Source: Odobenus rosmarus divergens (lineage: Eukaryota; Chordata; Mammalia; Carnivora; Odobenidae). From it: 64,000 nucleotides of DNA. The notes under the pieces are model-generated. The model worked only from the letters and a program-made list of their open reading frames with translations. It had not been told where the DNA came from and searched no databases. A program made the translations under genes and the position numbers. The stretch lies in contig NW_004450585.1 in NCBI RefSeq assembly GCF_000321225.1, positions 681,155 to 745,154 on the forward strand, given 5' to 3'. Below, piece by piece: positions 1-11,949 of the stretch. The stretch's first letter is position 1. Every line of letters begins with the position of its first letter.

Positions 1-1250
1 TGAGGTACCAGTTTCACTGAAGGCTTACCAGTAACCGTTCTGAACACTAAAAAAAAAAAAATCATTTACCACTTTATTTTATTCATTATAAACTGTTATC
101 TTCAGGTTAGTCTGTATTCTGATTCTTTAATCACCTGTAAGAAATATTTTTTCCTTTTTATTTTTCTTGTTTCTTATGTGAATCAGCTGTTCCAATTCTT
201 TTGTCCACTTTTCACGTGAATTTGAGGTTTCCTTTAAAATGTAATTGGTCTATTTATATCTCACAGATCTACTCTCAGTGATGTCTGAGGCAAATATTTT
301 CTCAATCTCACTTGGAATCTTAAAGGTGTATGCAGATGGACAGTCTGATTCATTCATTCATCGTCCATCCTGACCCCGCTGTAGGCATCCACAGCGCTTG
401 CGTGGGAGTTTGTCCAACACCTCCTAGCCTTGAACCCAGCCCTGCAGGGACCTCTGCTCCTTCCACTGAGCTGCCTGCCTTCTCCCCGAGGCCGGCTCCA
501 GACTCAGAGGGCACCTGGGGCTGTTGACTTCTGACCAGGACCTCAGAGCCTGCTGGAGCACCCCGCGTAGCCCACCTCACTCCCATACTTGATCACTGAC
601 TGCCTCCCAACCTCCGGCTCCTTTCTCCGTCACCTTCTCCCCACCCCACCATTTTGTTAGCCCCCCTTCCCCTACTTACTTCACTGTCACTCAGCCTAGC
701 CTGAGATCCATCATGGAAGCTACTCTCATCCCCAGCATCCCCCACTTGCTCACCTTCCCCACGCAGCAGTGCTCCAGGTGGCCTGGTCAGCCTCACTCCA
801 TGGAGTCCCGGCCCCTCCCTTCCTTCTTGAGGAGTTTAAGTTCAAATTCTTTCCTCTCTTCAACCTTTATTTCTTTACAGATTCCTCCTACTTACCATAT
901 AAGTCTCTCCCTCCCTTAAAAACAGCACTCCAGTTCTGTCCTGTCTCTTGCCTTCCCTTCACACAGCTTGTCTGCAAAGCGATAACCATCACACTCACCC
1001 CCCCATTTGCTCCTTGCACCGCTGCACCCGGACTCCTAGCCCCCGCCCCACAATTGCTCTTGAAAGCGTAAATAACAACCTGCCTGTTCACCAGATCTAC
1101 TTAAAGGCCTTATTTTTATGTCCGTTTTTTATTTTGACCTTTTGGAAGTGGGAAACGTCTACCTGAGGGAGAGACTCTGAGGAACCTCTCCTGCCTGCTG
1201 TAGGCTTAAGGGACATGAGGTTTCTTGGGTGTGTTGAAGAATAAAGGATT

Positions 1251-1495
1251 GGGGCGCTTGGGTGGTGCAGTTGGTTAAGCGACCAATTCTTGGTTTTGGG
1301 CTCAGGGCATGATCTCAGGGTCCTGGGATCCAGCCCTGCCTTGGGCTCCGTGGTCAGCCTCCTGGAGATTCTCTCTCCCTCTCCCTCCCCCTTGACTCTC
1401 CCCCTGTGCTCGCTTGTTCTCCTCTCTCTTTCTCTCTCTCTCAAATAAATAAATTTAAAATAAATAAATAAGTAAATAAAATCTTTTTTAAAAAA
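1251..1495 (+). mobile_element. CAN SINE (tRNA-Lys-derived), full-length
   Basis: The element has the tRNA-like head (GGGCGCTTGGGTGGTGCAG), a diverged body, a CT-rich stretch and an A-rich tail containing AATAAA. It is flanked by a near-perfect target-site duplication, AGAATAAAGGATT at 1238-1250 and AGAACAAAGGATT at 1496-1508. Confidence 0.92.
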
Positions 1496-1644
1496 AGAAC
1501 AAAGGATTCAGCCTTTCTCTTTCTCTGGAGGCTTCATTTTTCCATTTTCAACTCCACAGATGCCCAGGTGCCCCCTGAGGAGGCATTAGTCTCTTGCTGT
1601 TTCAGGTGGTGCCCCTGTTCTTGACTCTAACCTACCAACACATG

Positions 1645-1800
1645 CAGGCACTTCATTTTTATTAACTCGTTAGTGCTCACAATGACCTTTTTTTCCATGA
1701 AGAAATTTAGGCACAAAGAGATACCTTGCCAAGGAACACCCCAGCTAGTAAATGGTGGAGCTTAGACTTGAACTAAGCGGTCTGGGAGAATCCAGAAGTC
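1645..1800 (-). mobile_element. MIR
   Basis: The reverse of the MIR core is present: GAAATTTAGGCACAAAGAG, CCCAGCTAGTAAATGGTGG and GAGCTTAGACTTGAAC. Confidence 0.75.
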
Positions 1801-2639
1801 CCTGCTGAACACTTTTTTAGCCTTTATCTTACTTATCAGATCTGTCTGACCCTTCTTTCCTGCTTTTCCTCTGCAGGTTCCTTAAATACTGATGGGGAAG
1901 GGAATGAGAAGTTCTTTTCTATCCTTTACGTTCTTCTAGTTGGACTAAAAATTAAATTTACTAAGATTAACAGAAGAAAAAAAAACAGTTTTATTACATG
2001 TGCAGAGAGGCCCAATAATGAAATTGAGAACGAAAAAAATGACCAAGGCAAGCAGTTTTTATATTTTTTAGACAAAGAGACAATAAATCTGTGAGGAACT
2101 GATAGGAAAAAGAACACTTTGTGAGCTTCAGTTAGTAAGGAATTCTAAACAGAATTTGGGCTGGGGTAGTAAATTAGTAAAAAGTAACATGGGTCATTTA
2201 TATAACCTTCTCGGCTCTAAATCTCCCATCTCTGGGGGTAAGATCGTCTCTTTAGCTCCTGGTACAGGGAGGATGCCTTCCACATGGGAGATTCATTTCC
2301 TGTTTTCAGGGGGATGGGAGGGGCTAAGTGTGCTTGCACAGGCTGTCTCTAGGTCACTTTTATACAAAATAATCAATATGCCAAAGCGGCACGTTTTGGG
2401 GCAGCCTGCTCTTGGTCCCTGCAAGGGTTCCTAGGATTCCATCCCCCACCCTCCCGAGTCCAGCTCCTTTCTGTATCTTCACTTAGATGTCCCACGGCCG
2501 CCTCAGATTCAGCACATCCTGAAAGAACTCCGGACCCTCCCAGGAGACCAACACGCCTTCCCGTGACCTCTCTGTGAATGGCTTCATCACCCATTCAGTT
2601 ATTCAGGTTGGATGCTAAAAAGTCATTCTAGGTTTCTCC

Positions 2640-2940
2640 TTTTCCAGGAGATCCTCCAGATCTTTGCATTGCTAGACCCTCTTTGACATTCCTATCTCTG
2701 AGTAAATATCACCTCCACAGAGAGGCCTTCCCTGACTGACATAGCTGTTTAATGTAGCTGTCAGTCACCCGCTATCACAGCACCTTACTTTAATTCTCTG
2801 CGAGATACTTATCACTTATTGATTGATTTATCATCGCTCCATGTGAAGTAAACACCGCGAGAGCAGTGACCTTGTCTGTTCTGTTAGTCCCTGTATCCCA
2901 AGCATCCAGAGCTGTCTTGCATATCATCAGAATAATATTG
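2640..2940 (+). mobile_element. L2 3' fragment
   Basis: The pattern GAGAGGCCTTCCCTGACTG, TATCACAGCACCTTACTTT, GCAGTGACCTTGTCTGTTC and CCCTGTATCCCAAGCATCC is that of the L2 3' end in sense. Confidence 0.8.
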
Positions 2941-3039
2941 ACAAGAGCTGACATATAGGGAGCATTGCCAATGTGCTTAGTCAAGTAGTAATACAATATA
3001 TAATACTTACCCTCATATGGTAATCCCTACTTTCACAAT

Positions 3040-3148
3040 AATATACATAATGTATATTCTACATTGATTATATAATTAACATATATATGATATAAAGTAT
3101 TTATGATATATAATATGATATGTACGCATATGTGTGTGTGTGTGTATC
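3040..3148. repeat. AT-rich tract ending in (TG)n
   Basis: About 90 bp of TATA-type low-complexity sequence run into (TG)8 at 3130-3146. Simple-sequence origin is evident; no function is implied. Confidence 0.85.
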
Positions 3149-3169
3149 CTCACGGTAATAACAATAGCT

Positions 3170-3410
3170 ATGCTCGGATGATTTTGGTGAGAATTAAATG
3201 AGGCAGGAACTATTCTCATTAATTTTCACCAACGTATATGAGGGTAGGGATATTGTTATTACTATCAGTAGTATTATGCCCGGTTTGTTGGTGAGGAAAC
3301 TGAGGTATGTAGTGGTTAACTGACTTAAGACCACAGAGCTAATACGCGGTGGGGTCAGGCTTGGACCCTGGCGTCAGGCTCTTGAGCTGGAGGCTCTATC
3401 AGTGATCGCT
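3170..3410 (-). mobile_element. MIR
   Basis: GGTGAGGAAACTGAGGTATG, GACCACAGAGCTAATACGC and GGCTCTTGAGCTGGAGG match the reverse of MIR. The left boundary is approximate. Confidence 0.7.
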
Positions 3411-3589
3411 GAAGGACTGGCTGTACCTTGTCACCGGGGTGCCCCAAGTCCCTTCATCTCCTGTCCTTTCTGCCCCACAGCCGGAGGAGGGGCTCCCAAT
3501 GTCTCTCGCCTGGATTTTGCCGCAGCTTCTTAGCCGATGTCCCACCCTCTAGGTTTGCTTTTTAATTCTACTAGTGTTTAATCTAAAAT

Positions 3590-4105
3590 GCAAATCAGAA
3601 CTGTAGGCTCCTGATCTTGTAGACTAAAACCCAAACTCCCTTTCTTTACAGCCTCAGTTCTGCTCACATCTCTATCCTCCTTCCCACTTCTCCCTCTCAT
3701 GCACATCTGTTTTTCCCACACCAAATGACCCTGCGGTTGCTGAAGCACACAATTTCGTGCCTTCGCATGGGCTGTTTCCCTTGCCTTGCTTCATCCCACA
3801 GATTCTCAAGTTTTATTTCTACTTAGGAACTTTCTTAATGTTCTCCTCAATCTCCTCCAGCCCATGGGGCTCCCTACATTGGGTGTCTCTCTTTTCTCCT
3901 GTTTCATTTTGTGCAGACTTACATCATGGAAATACTATCTCGAACTTGTCTAGGCTCTTCCTCTGCCCCCCCCCCCCGAACTTTCCCCTGTCCTTGCCTG
4001 AGAACATTATTATTTTGAAGGAATTGGCTGACTGGCTTCCCTCCGACCCTGGTATCTAATAGAAGGCCTGGTAAATAATAGGCACTCTGTAACTGTTGGC
4101 TCAGT
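3590..4105 (+). mobile_element. L2 3' fragment
   Basis: Sense L2 phrases are visible: CTTGCCTTGCTTCATCC-like sequence, then CAATCTCCTCCAGCCCATG and finally CTAATAGAAGGCCTGGTAAA with AATAGGCACTCTGTAACTG. Moderately diverged. Confidence 0.65.
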
Positions 4106-4274
4106 GAATACTAACTTCCAAAAGGAATTTGAGGCAATCCACAGATAAGAGAGGGCATAGTCAACCGTAATCTAAAACTTTCAGAAACCAAGTGAAAAAA
4201 TCATGTTCTTCGAATGAGTTTATTCCTGGAATCGGGCACACTTTATCTTTGAGTTTTTTGGCTACCGAGATAAA

Positions 4275-4347
4275 AAGGGAAACTTGAACTCACGACCCTG
4301 AGATCAAGAGTTGCAATACCTACGAATTGAGCCAGCCAGGTGCCCCT
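4275..4347 (-). mobile_element. CAN SINE fragment (head only)
   Basis: Only the head and upper body survive, read on the minus strand as GGGGCACCTGGCTGGCTC followed by the CTTGATCTCAGGGTCGTGAG part. The CT-rich body and tail are missing, so this is an old 3'-truncated copy. Confidence 0.75.
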
Positions 4348-4475
4348 TATAGACACTGTTTTTGAATATAAACATTTGTAAGTTTTCCTTAATAAAAGCT
4401 CAAGTTTTAGCACTGAATTGCTGTTCCGAAGGCACTTTTCTGGGGACTACTTTAATATAGTTCCTGTATTTTTCT

Positions 4476-4680
4476 TTCTTTTTTTTTTTTTTAAAGATTT
4501 TATTTATTTCACAGAGAGAGACACAGCGAGAGAGGGAACACAAGCAGGGGGAGTGGGAGAGGGAGAAGCAGGCTTCCTGCGGAGCAGGGAGCCCCCGATG
4601 CGGGGCTCGATCCCAGGACCCTGGGACCATGACCTGAGGTGAAGGCAGACGCTTAACGACTGAGCCACCCAGGCGCTCCT
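4476..4680 (-). mobile_element. CAN SINE, full-length, young
   Basis: The minus-strand copy has an intact head (AGGAGCGCCTGGGTGGCTC), body and a T-run marking the A-tail on the plus strand. It has a perfect 17-bp target-site duplication, AGTTCCTGTATTTTTCT, at 4459-4475 and 4681-4697, so it is a recent L1-mediated insertion. Confidence 0.95.
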
Positions 4681-5174
4681 AGTTCCTGTATTTTTCTGAT
4701 ACAATTTATTATGGGGGTGGAGCTTGGAGAGCCTAGAGGTTTTAGTAACTCTACAACCGTAGCACAGGAACCTCAGAGACACAGCTTTTAATGTAAGTTA
4801 GTTTTAGGGGGAGAAGTTGAGGGCAAACTTCAGCTAGTTCTGAGTCAGCTATTTTACATTTAATTCTGTGGTGACTATAGCTCTTCCATGTTGTTGTTTA
4901 AAGAGGGTTCTCTCTGCATTAGAAACCAGGTGGTCCAGGCTTGGATGTTCTCTCATGAAAACTTAAGGACCTGACTTGGTGGGCTGCCCGGTTAGAAGGC
5001 CGTCTTGCCTCCATGGAACAGTGAGCTATAGCTGTCTGGCACAGGGCCGAAATACCTCAACTACCTATACAACACCTTGGTTGAGCCCCGGAGTTCTAGA
5101 TCCTAGAGTTCTATGCCATCAACTATGGGAGGGATGACTCTGGTCCAAAAGATTTAAGGCAAGGTATTATAAAA

Positions 5175-5345
5175 TACTTGTCATTCACTGAAAAATATAT
5201 TTACTGGGTACCTACTGTGTGCAGGGCACTGGACTGGGTACTGGGGGGTACTGCATTAGCACTCGAGTGGGGCTCATTGTCTAGTATGATTTCATTCTTT
5301 ACTGAGTTCACAACCTAGACAGAGTCACAAGGAACCATTCCAATG
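5175..5345 (-). mobile_element. L2 3' fragment
   Basis: TGTCATTCACTGAAAAATATA then TACTGGGTACCTACTGTGTG, CAGGGCACTGGACTGGG and CTCATTGTCTAGTATG are the reverse of the L2 3' end. Confidence 0.7.
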
Positions 5346-5766
5346 ATACAGTCAGGGCCCCTAGGTACCAAATAAGCCCCCAGGTAGCTGAGTTCATTCA
5401 CCTGGTAGATGAGGGGGGTTCGTATTGTCCATTTAAACACTGAGGGACATCTGCCAAATGTTATAATTTAACATAAGATTTAGCTTAGTTGATGCAGTTT
5501 TACCCCTTGATCCATTGTTGGTGAACAAGATCATGTGGTTTTGATTTTTTTTTTATTAGGAAATTTTCAGACACACAGAAAAGTACAATAGTAGTCCAAT
5601 GAATAGCTTCATTATCATCACCTTGATTTCGTAGTTGTTAATATTTTGTCATATTTGCTTCAGATGTTTTTTTTTTTCTTTTTTGGTGTGCATTTTAGAA
5701 TAAATTACAGATATCATGACATTTAACCTCCAGACACTTTTGGATGTAGCTCCAATAGATGGCTTC

Positions 5767-6315
5767 TGTAGTAGGCAGCCTCCAAGATGGCCCGCAGTGT
5801 TCCCTGCCTCCTGGTGTTCATCCTCTTGCATAATCTCCTCCCTGAGTGCAGGCTGGATTTATTGATTTGTTACCAACAAATAGGATATGGCAAAAGCAAT
5901 GGGATATCCTTTCCAAGATGAGGTTGTAAAAAGACTGTGGCTTCCATCTTGGGCATCCTCTCTCTCCTCCTCTCGCTCTCTGCTGCTTGCTTTGACGGAA
6001 GCCAGCACTGTTGTGAGCTGCCCTATACAGAGGTCCATGTGGCAGAGGATGACTGTCTCTGGTCAAGAGCCAGCGAGCACCTGAGGCCTGTTGGCAGCCA
6101 TGTGAGTGAGTCTGGAAACACTCTCCCTGAGTCAAGCCTTGAGGTAACTGCAACCCTGCATAACTTCTCGATTAAATCCTGTGAGAGACCCTGAGCTAGA
6201 GGCACCCAGCTAAGGGCCTGCATTCCTGACCCACAGAAACTGTGAGATAATAAATGTTTGTTGTTTTAAACCGCTAAGTTTTGGGGTAATTTTGTATTCG
6301 GCAATAATAAGTACA
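5767..6315 (+). mobile_element. MLT1-like MaLR LTR, nearly complete
   Basis: The element runs from TGTAGTAGGCAGCC to the typical LTR end GAAACTGTGAGATAATAAATG, GTTTTAAACCGCTAAG and TTTTGGGGTAATTTTGTA. About 550 bp long, it contains an AATAAA signal at 6249-6254. MaLR LTRs are old ERVL-related retrotransposon remains; no internal coding region is present. Open frames of 85 and 111 codons here are incidental. Confidence 0.85.
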
Positions 6316-6837
6316 CGTACATAACTCCAATCCTATTAATCCCGGTAGGAGACTCTTTCAGCTGCTGCTGAGTTGTGAGGAGTGAGGCCAGGCTGTCAGC
6401 AGAGGAAAGAGTGTTTATCTTGCAGTGGTGGGTGGCAGGCATCGGATCTCAGTTGCCTCAAGTTATTTAAATAAAAGGTTTTACATCTTTTAGAAGTAGA
6501 ATCTTAATCTTTCTCTCTCTCAAGATACTATTATTATTGCCCATTCTGATTTTTAAAGGCTTATTTTCATCTTGGCTCTGAAGAAATCTGTATCTATGCC
6601 AAAGTAATAGAGCTTGGCACGTGGGAGGTTTCTGTCTCTGGATTCAGTGATCTTTGAGAAAGCCGTCTGCTCTGAGGAGAGAGCTATGTGGCACGTTTTA
6701 ACCCATTTAATGGTCAGGATACATGGACAAAAGCATTCAGTATAGGAGTAATGGCTCTCCTATAAAGTAGAATAAAGACTCAGTCCTGCACTGAGCATCA
6801 ACAGAATTTTGATGTGATGTTTAGCACATGTGTAGGA

Positions 6838-7014
6838 GTTTGTTTGTTTGTTTGTTTATAGAGAGGGGGATTGGAGGGGCAGAGGGAGAAGGAGAGAGAG
6901 AAGCTCAAGCAGGCTCCGTGACCATCGGGGAGCCCAGTGCAGGTCTTGATCTCAGGACCCTGAGATCATGACCTGAGCCGAAATCAAGAGTCAGATGAGC
7001 CACCCAGGTGCCCC
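6838..7014 (-). mobile_element. CAN SINE, full-length
   Basis: On the minus strand it starts GGGGCACCTGGGTGGCTCA and ends in a tail degraded to (TTTG)n on the plus strand at 6838-6858. Body diversity suggests an older copy. Confidence 0.85.
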
Positions 7015-8639
7015 AGGATTCCCATTTTTAAAGCTAAAGTCTAGTAATTTGATTTCCCCCCAAGGGATCTGTGCCTACTGAGTGAATCTGAGTAAGATCC
7101 ATCACACTGGGCCTGCCTTAAACGGTTCTGGTGGTTAAAGGTCTTTACCCGGTTTTGGTGCTTGCTCTGATATTTGAAAAATGGTTGAGGATCTTGGGTT
7201 CCAACTAAGGTGAAACCTGAGATCCATAAAATGAATAAAAGTTCTTCAGGTTTGTCGAGTCTGTTTCCATGGCCCTGATGGCCAAACACAAAACCTCCCA
7301 TGGGAATGAATCTATTACTAGTCAGCTTTCTTAAAAGGAGAAGTTCCTTACAGAAGGATTTGAACTTAAATTTCGATGTGACATGGAGTTCTGCCTGATA
7401 ACGTTGTTTCATTAACCAAACCAGAATGTGGGAGCTACCAGATAGTCTTTACTGAATAAAGGGATGAAGCAACTGGCTCGTTTGCCCAAATGCAGGGCAG
7501 CCAAGGCTGAAATGAAAATAAGGGGAAAGCCTCTCCTGGGATGTAGTATGAGTTGAGTGATCTATATTCTTTACCCTCAGAAGGTCTGCTTGGGAAGGGG
7601 AGATTGGGGAGACTTTTATACCCCTCAGATCTCAGTCCAGTGTGTAGTCAGACTCCGAAGCAACAATATTGCAGCAACTTCAAGGAGAGAGAAATAAGGC
7701 CGGTCATCCGTGAGTCGGTAACATTACCTCACTGTTAAGAGATTTAGTTGTAGTGCGTTCCGACTTCCAGGAGCTGCTGTTTGTTGCTAGGAAATGAGAA
7801 TGTGAGTCTGAGCAGGCATTTGCCTCCTCCTGAGGAATACTTTCCTAATCTAGATTTCCCACGTGTGGAGTTTTTCCATAACTGGTGCAGATACGTCATC
7901 CCAGTGTTCTAAAGTTACAGTATATGCCCACGGAGGCTTTGGGTGTGTGGAGGTCAGAAGGCGCTCAGACACATCAAGAGGGCTGAAGTACAGAAGAGCA
8001 AGCACAGCTCCTTCCTTGTCGTGGGGAAGGGATGTGCTTCCTGTCTCATCCCAGGGAATCTGAAGAGCTGGGACATCAGCAAAGAGGAAGAGGAAGTGAG
8101 GTGATTGGTTTTGGTCCGTGGGGACAGGGTCAAGATAGTTCAATCAAGCTGAGAAAAATTCTTTCTGTGGGTTCTTTCAGAAAATCCTCCAGAAGATTGC
8201 AGGAGTATCTGGTTGCTTTCCAAAAATTAAATCTGAAGAGGGATTAAATGTAGGTGCTGCTTCTGGTGTGTCTCCCGATGGTTAATAACCTCACATATAA
8301 GATAGCAACCCATTTTTCCCCCGTAATTGAAAGACTCACATACACAGCAATTTTACAGTATGCTGGGAATATGAACAAGAGCTCTTTAAAGGAACTGGCC
8401 TGACAAAAAGTGTCTGATCGGGAGTGTAAGAAAGAATAGAAAGTAGAGTAGAACTATCTAACCACAGAATAGTCTGTCCTGCCCAAGAAGTGATAGCGAC
8501 GTCTCTAGCAGGGTTAGGGCTGGGAAATATGGGGTAGGGAAGTGGGAGAAGGGATTTCTACCCTGGGAGAGATCTTGGACTGGTTCTGTGCACAGTCAGT
8601 ACTTGTGCTCATTACTGGTGATGAGTAGAAGATCATCTC
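7015..8639. other. Intronic stretch without recognised features
   Basis: I see no repeat family, exon or RNA gene that I can support. A minus-strand open frame of 123 codons at 7041-7412 has no recognisable domain and is probably chance. Confidence 0.5.
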
Positions 8640-8745
8640 GTCTAATGTTAAAATAGCACTTCTAGTTTGCAAAGTACTCTCACATTATTCTATCTTCTAA
8701 TACTTACAGTAGCTCTCCATTTTAAGAAAGGACAGAGATCACACA
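8640..8745 (-). mobile_element. MIR fragment
   Basis: TTTGCAAAGTACTCTCACA, ATTATTCTATCTTCTAATAC and CCATTTTAAGAAAGGACAG fit the reverse of the MIR 3' half. Diverged. Confidence 0.5.
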
Positions 8746-8993
8746 TAATTAAAGCTGTTATCACCTAATTGACAGTTTCTACTGTGATAGGTACCCGATG
8801 GACAGAAAAGTAAAACTGAGGGTTATTTGCCATCAAAGAGCTGAAAAACTACTTGAGGAGATAGCACATACACACAAATCAGACTAAGAGATAGCATGTG
8901 TGAATTACTTAATGGTGAGCTAGATTGGTGGTTCTCAAAGGGTGGTCCCTGGACCAGCAACATCAGCATTATCTGGGATCTGTTAGAAATGCA

Positions 8994-9220
8994 ATTTTTT
9001 TTTTTTTTAAAGTAGTCTCTATGCTCAGCATGGAGCCCAGTGCCGGACTTGAACTCACAACCCTGAGATCAAGACTTGAGTTGAGTACAAGACTTGAGTT
9101 CAGTACAAGACTTAAGTTGAGTACAAGACTTGAGTTGAGTACAAGATCCGAGTTGAGATCAACACCTGAGTTGAGATCAAGAGTTGGATGCTTAACCAAC
9201 TGAGCCCCCCAGGTGCCCCA
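8994..9220 (-). mobile_element. CAN SINE inserted in a MER5-like element, with internal tandem expansion
   Basis: The minus-strand copy sits inside the MER5-like element at 8926-9350. AGAAATGCA (8985-8993) and AGAAGTGCA (9222-9230) form the flanking direct repeat. Inside the body an 18-bp unit is repeated about six times (see the repeat at 9066-9180). The CT-rich part is mostly missing. Confidence 0.9.
9066..9180 (-). repeat. 18-bp tandem repeat inside a CAN SINE
   Basis: About six copies of a 17-18 bp unit close to ACAAGACTTGAGTTGAGT lie in tandem, with 1-4 differences between copies. The normal CAN SINE has only one such segment (around GACCTGAGCCGAAATCAAGAG), so the array grew within this copy. 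The repetitive VLNSSL peptides read here in open frames are a by-product. Confidence 0.9.
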
Positions 9221-9407
9221 CAGAAGTGCATTCTTGAGTCCCACTCCATACCTGCTGAATCAGAAATTCCTGGTGGGGGTATCAATCAGTGTTTTTAAAA
9301 AGGCCTCCAAGTGATTATGATGCATGCTCTAATTTAAGATCGCTGATCTAGTCTAGACCAATTATTTTTCAAACTCTGGCATGATAAGAGGCACCTGGAA
9401 CAGTGCT

Positions 9408-9465
9408 GTTTTTTAAAATTTTTTTCAAGTTTTTATTTAAATTTAGTTAGTTAACATAGATAGTA
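9408..9465. mobile_element. L1-derived fragment
   Basis: TCAAGTTTTTATTTAAATT then AGTTAGTTAACATAGATAG is a short segment often seen at carnivoran L1-related insertions. It separates two MER5-like copies. Too short for subfamily assignment. Confidence 0.5.
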
Positions 9466-9660
9466 AAATTGCACCTGAAACAGTGCTATTTGAAATATGG
9501 GCCAAGAACTGCAGGCTCTCCGGGTGATTTTTACGGACCTGAAAGCTTGTTAAAACACAGATTTTCTAGTCCTACTCCCAGACATTCTAATTTAGTAGAT
9601 GGGACCTGAGAATCTGTGATGCTGAGGGGCTCAGACTGTTCTCTGAGTAACTGTGCTCTA
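9466..9660 (+). mobile_element. MER5-like DNA transposon copy
   Basis: The pattern GGGCCAAGAACTGCAGGC, GAAAGCTTGTTAAAACACAG and TCTAATTTAGTAGATGGGACC is that of diverged MER5-type copies. It is the only recognised MER5-like copy in the window without a CAN SINE inside. Confidence 0.6.
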
Positions 9661-11589
9661 AGCAGTTGTGTCTCTGGGGTTTAGTAGAGGAGTGGCCAGT
9701 GAGATGGACTTGTGCACCAGGTCTGTGTGGGTGGTCTTCACAGAGTAGAGGAGGGAGGATCTGGTCTGAGCCTGATGGGAAGATTTAGGTTGGGTAAGAG
9801 GAAGTTTATTTGAGGCCAGGGGGAATGGGATGAGCACTCAGCATGTTTGACTGAAGTAGAGCGTTCATGCTAGCTAGACCTCGGCTCGCCCTGCCTGGGA
9901 TTGGGGCAAGTTAGCAACTGTCCGCTCTCACAGATCCTCCCCAAGGAGAGAAGGCTGAGAGCCAGGCAGCAGGCAAACAGCCTAGGACCAGGAGTACCTT
10001 CTTAGTTGTGCTGTTGTATGGTCCCACCCTCTAAGTGGGACTTTTAAGACCTGTTACTGCTCTCTTCTTTTCTCCTCTTCCCTTGGTTCCCCTGCTCACC
10101 AAGCCTGGCTTGCTTGAACTCTACAGCTTGTTCTCTCAGTTTGGCCTGAATCTTCAGGCTTGGATTCTGATCGTTCCTCTCAGACTCCACGTTGATTTAG
10201 TTCTCCCTGGACAACTGTGTGGCTTTGCTTTCCGTATTCACCCTTCCCCCCCCCTCCCACCCATCACCTCAGTCAGCCCTTAGTGGGGGTGAGGAAGCTG
10301 GCCAGCATGCTCTGTCTTCTTCCAGATACTGTCATCTGTGTTGTGTTCTGGTGTCTCCTGGTCAGCTCTGTGTTGCTGTCCATGACAAGAGAAGCGGAAG
10401 ATAGTGTGGCAAGAGCCAGCTCAGGCTTGGAGGTCAGGATAAGCAGCCTTGGATTAACGGGGTCACTTAAGATTTTGACCAGTGATCTTGTAAAATCCAA
10501 TCACAGCTCAAGTCTGAGGTACAAAGAGCAAATATCCTTTAGGGCTCCGGAACATTTTTGTTATCCTTGACTTAGCACTCCCCACTCAATCTGTGGTCAT
10601 CCTTGGGTGCCCCAGTGGTTACTGCATCTGCATCATGGCTTTTTCCATGGAGGAGAGCTGCCCACACCACCCAAGAGAGGTAGGATCAGATTCTAGGAAC
10701 ACCGAGGACCAGCTAGTATTCCCTAGCCCTCGGTGGAGCCAACTCTTATTGCTCCTGCCGTGGGCTCTTCTCCATGGCCCCTCTCCCCTGGCTGTTTGGT
10801 CACTGTCCTTGCATGTCCTCACTGGTCTCTGCTCCCTAATGGCCACTTGAAGATCCAGGCCTGGAGTTCTGTGAAATCATCGTGGGCACCTGAAGTCACC
10901 CTGCCTTCACTGGCTGGATGTACTCCACACCCTCTTGTGATGTGGGCTCGCCCTCACAGTCAGGAGGGCTCTGCACCCTCACGGAGGTTTTCCAGATACT
11001 TGGAAGCTGGCCTCTGGTGGAGCATCCCTCAGGGAGTCTGATATCCCTCACCTCCCAGGATTTCTGATATTTTCAACCTTCATTTGCGCTCACCAGTGGT
11101 TCTGGTCCACACTCCCAACCTGGAGGCTGGCAGGGAGTGACAGGTGCTCAGGTAGCTCTGAGCTGCTTCTGTCCCTTCCTACAGAAGCCAGGGGGGATAG
11201 TTTACCTACTGAAAATGAAGCTTGAGTTGCCTCATCCTCCAAGCCTGTTCCTTCAGTGCCCTTCAAAAATGCCCTTAGTGTTTTGTTTTTGCAACGTCTG
11301 GCCGCAAGATCTGGAACCACTTGGTGAAAGCTGGGAGTGCTGCAGTCTTGAGACCTTAGCCCGGCCTCTTTGTCTCTAAGCAGGGTCCAATCTAAATTCA
11401 ATTTCCCTCTTAAAATTACTTCCTGCCAATGTCCAAAAGGCCAAAGCTCAAACAATTTGAGCGATAAAAATATATAACGAAAGTACTGGATTATAAACCA
11501 TAGAATAAAATAAGTATTGATGAATACATCCTTACATAAATAAATAATTGAATACATTAGTAAATGGGGGATGTACGGAATAGTAGGAT
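9661..11589. other. Intronic stretch without recognised features
   Basis: CT-rich stretches occur around 10040-10270, but there is no repeat or exon that I recognise. Open frames of 117 and 155 codons here lack known motifs. Confidence 0.5.
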
Positions 11590-11946
11590 TCTAATCAATA
11601 CATGTAGAAGGAGTGTGGTTCCAGTCCAAAGGCTCAACACCCAGGAAGAGCTGATGTTTTAGCTTGAGTCCAAGGGCAGGAAAAAGCCCATGTTCCCCTT
11701 TGAAGGCAGAAGGAATTCTCCCTTACTCTCTGGAGAGTCAGCCCCCCCCACCCGCTTTTTTTAAGGCCTTCAACTAATTGGATGAGGCCCACCCACATCA
11801 GAGAGGGTAATCTGCAATACTCAGTCTGCCACTTGAATGTTAACCTCATCCAAAGCACCTTCACAAAAACACCCAGAGTTATGTTTGGCCAAATAACTTA
11901 GCACTCTGTGGCCAGTCACATGGACACATAAAATTAGCCATCACAG
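11590..11946 (-). mobile_element. Old LTR, MaLR/ERVL-like
   Basis: Read on the minus strand it starts TGTGATGGCTAATTTTATGTG and continues with GGCCTCATCCAATTAGTTG and AAAGGGGAACATGGGC. The pattern is that of a widespread mammalian LTR; I do not name the subfamily. The 3' boundary near 11590 is approximate. Confidence 0.65.
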
Positions 11947-11949
11947 AAG

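Larger units (their letters stand above)
8926..9350 (+). mobile_element. MER5A-like DNA transposon copy, split by a CAN SINE
   Basis: The left part (TGGTTCTCAAAGGGTGGTCC, then GGACCAGCAACATCAGCAT) and the right part (GAATCAGAAATTCCTGGTGG, then CTCCAAGTGATTATGATGCA) match the MER5A hAT-type non-autonomous element. A CAN SINE at 8994-9220 separates them. Confidence 0.88.

Noticed and set aside
5818..6223. Several open frames of 60-111 codons on both strands
   Set aside because: All fall inside the MLT1-like LTR, which has no coding part.
9066..9180. CRISPR-like regular repeats
   Set aside because: The units are contiguous without spacers and lie in a mammalian SINE.
8969..9244. Open frames with repeated VLNSSL peptides
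   Set aside because: These are translations of the 18-bp array inside a CAN SINE, not a repeat protein.
10606..10635. Possible CAN SINE head (GGGTGCCCCAGTGGTTACTG)
   Set aside because: The body, tail and target-site duplication are absent, and the match is too short.
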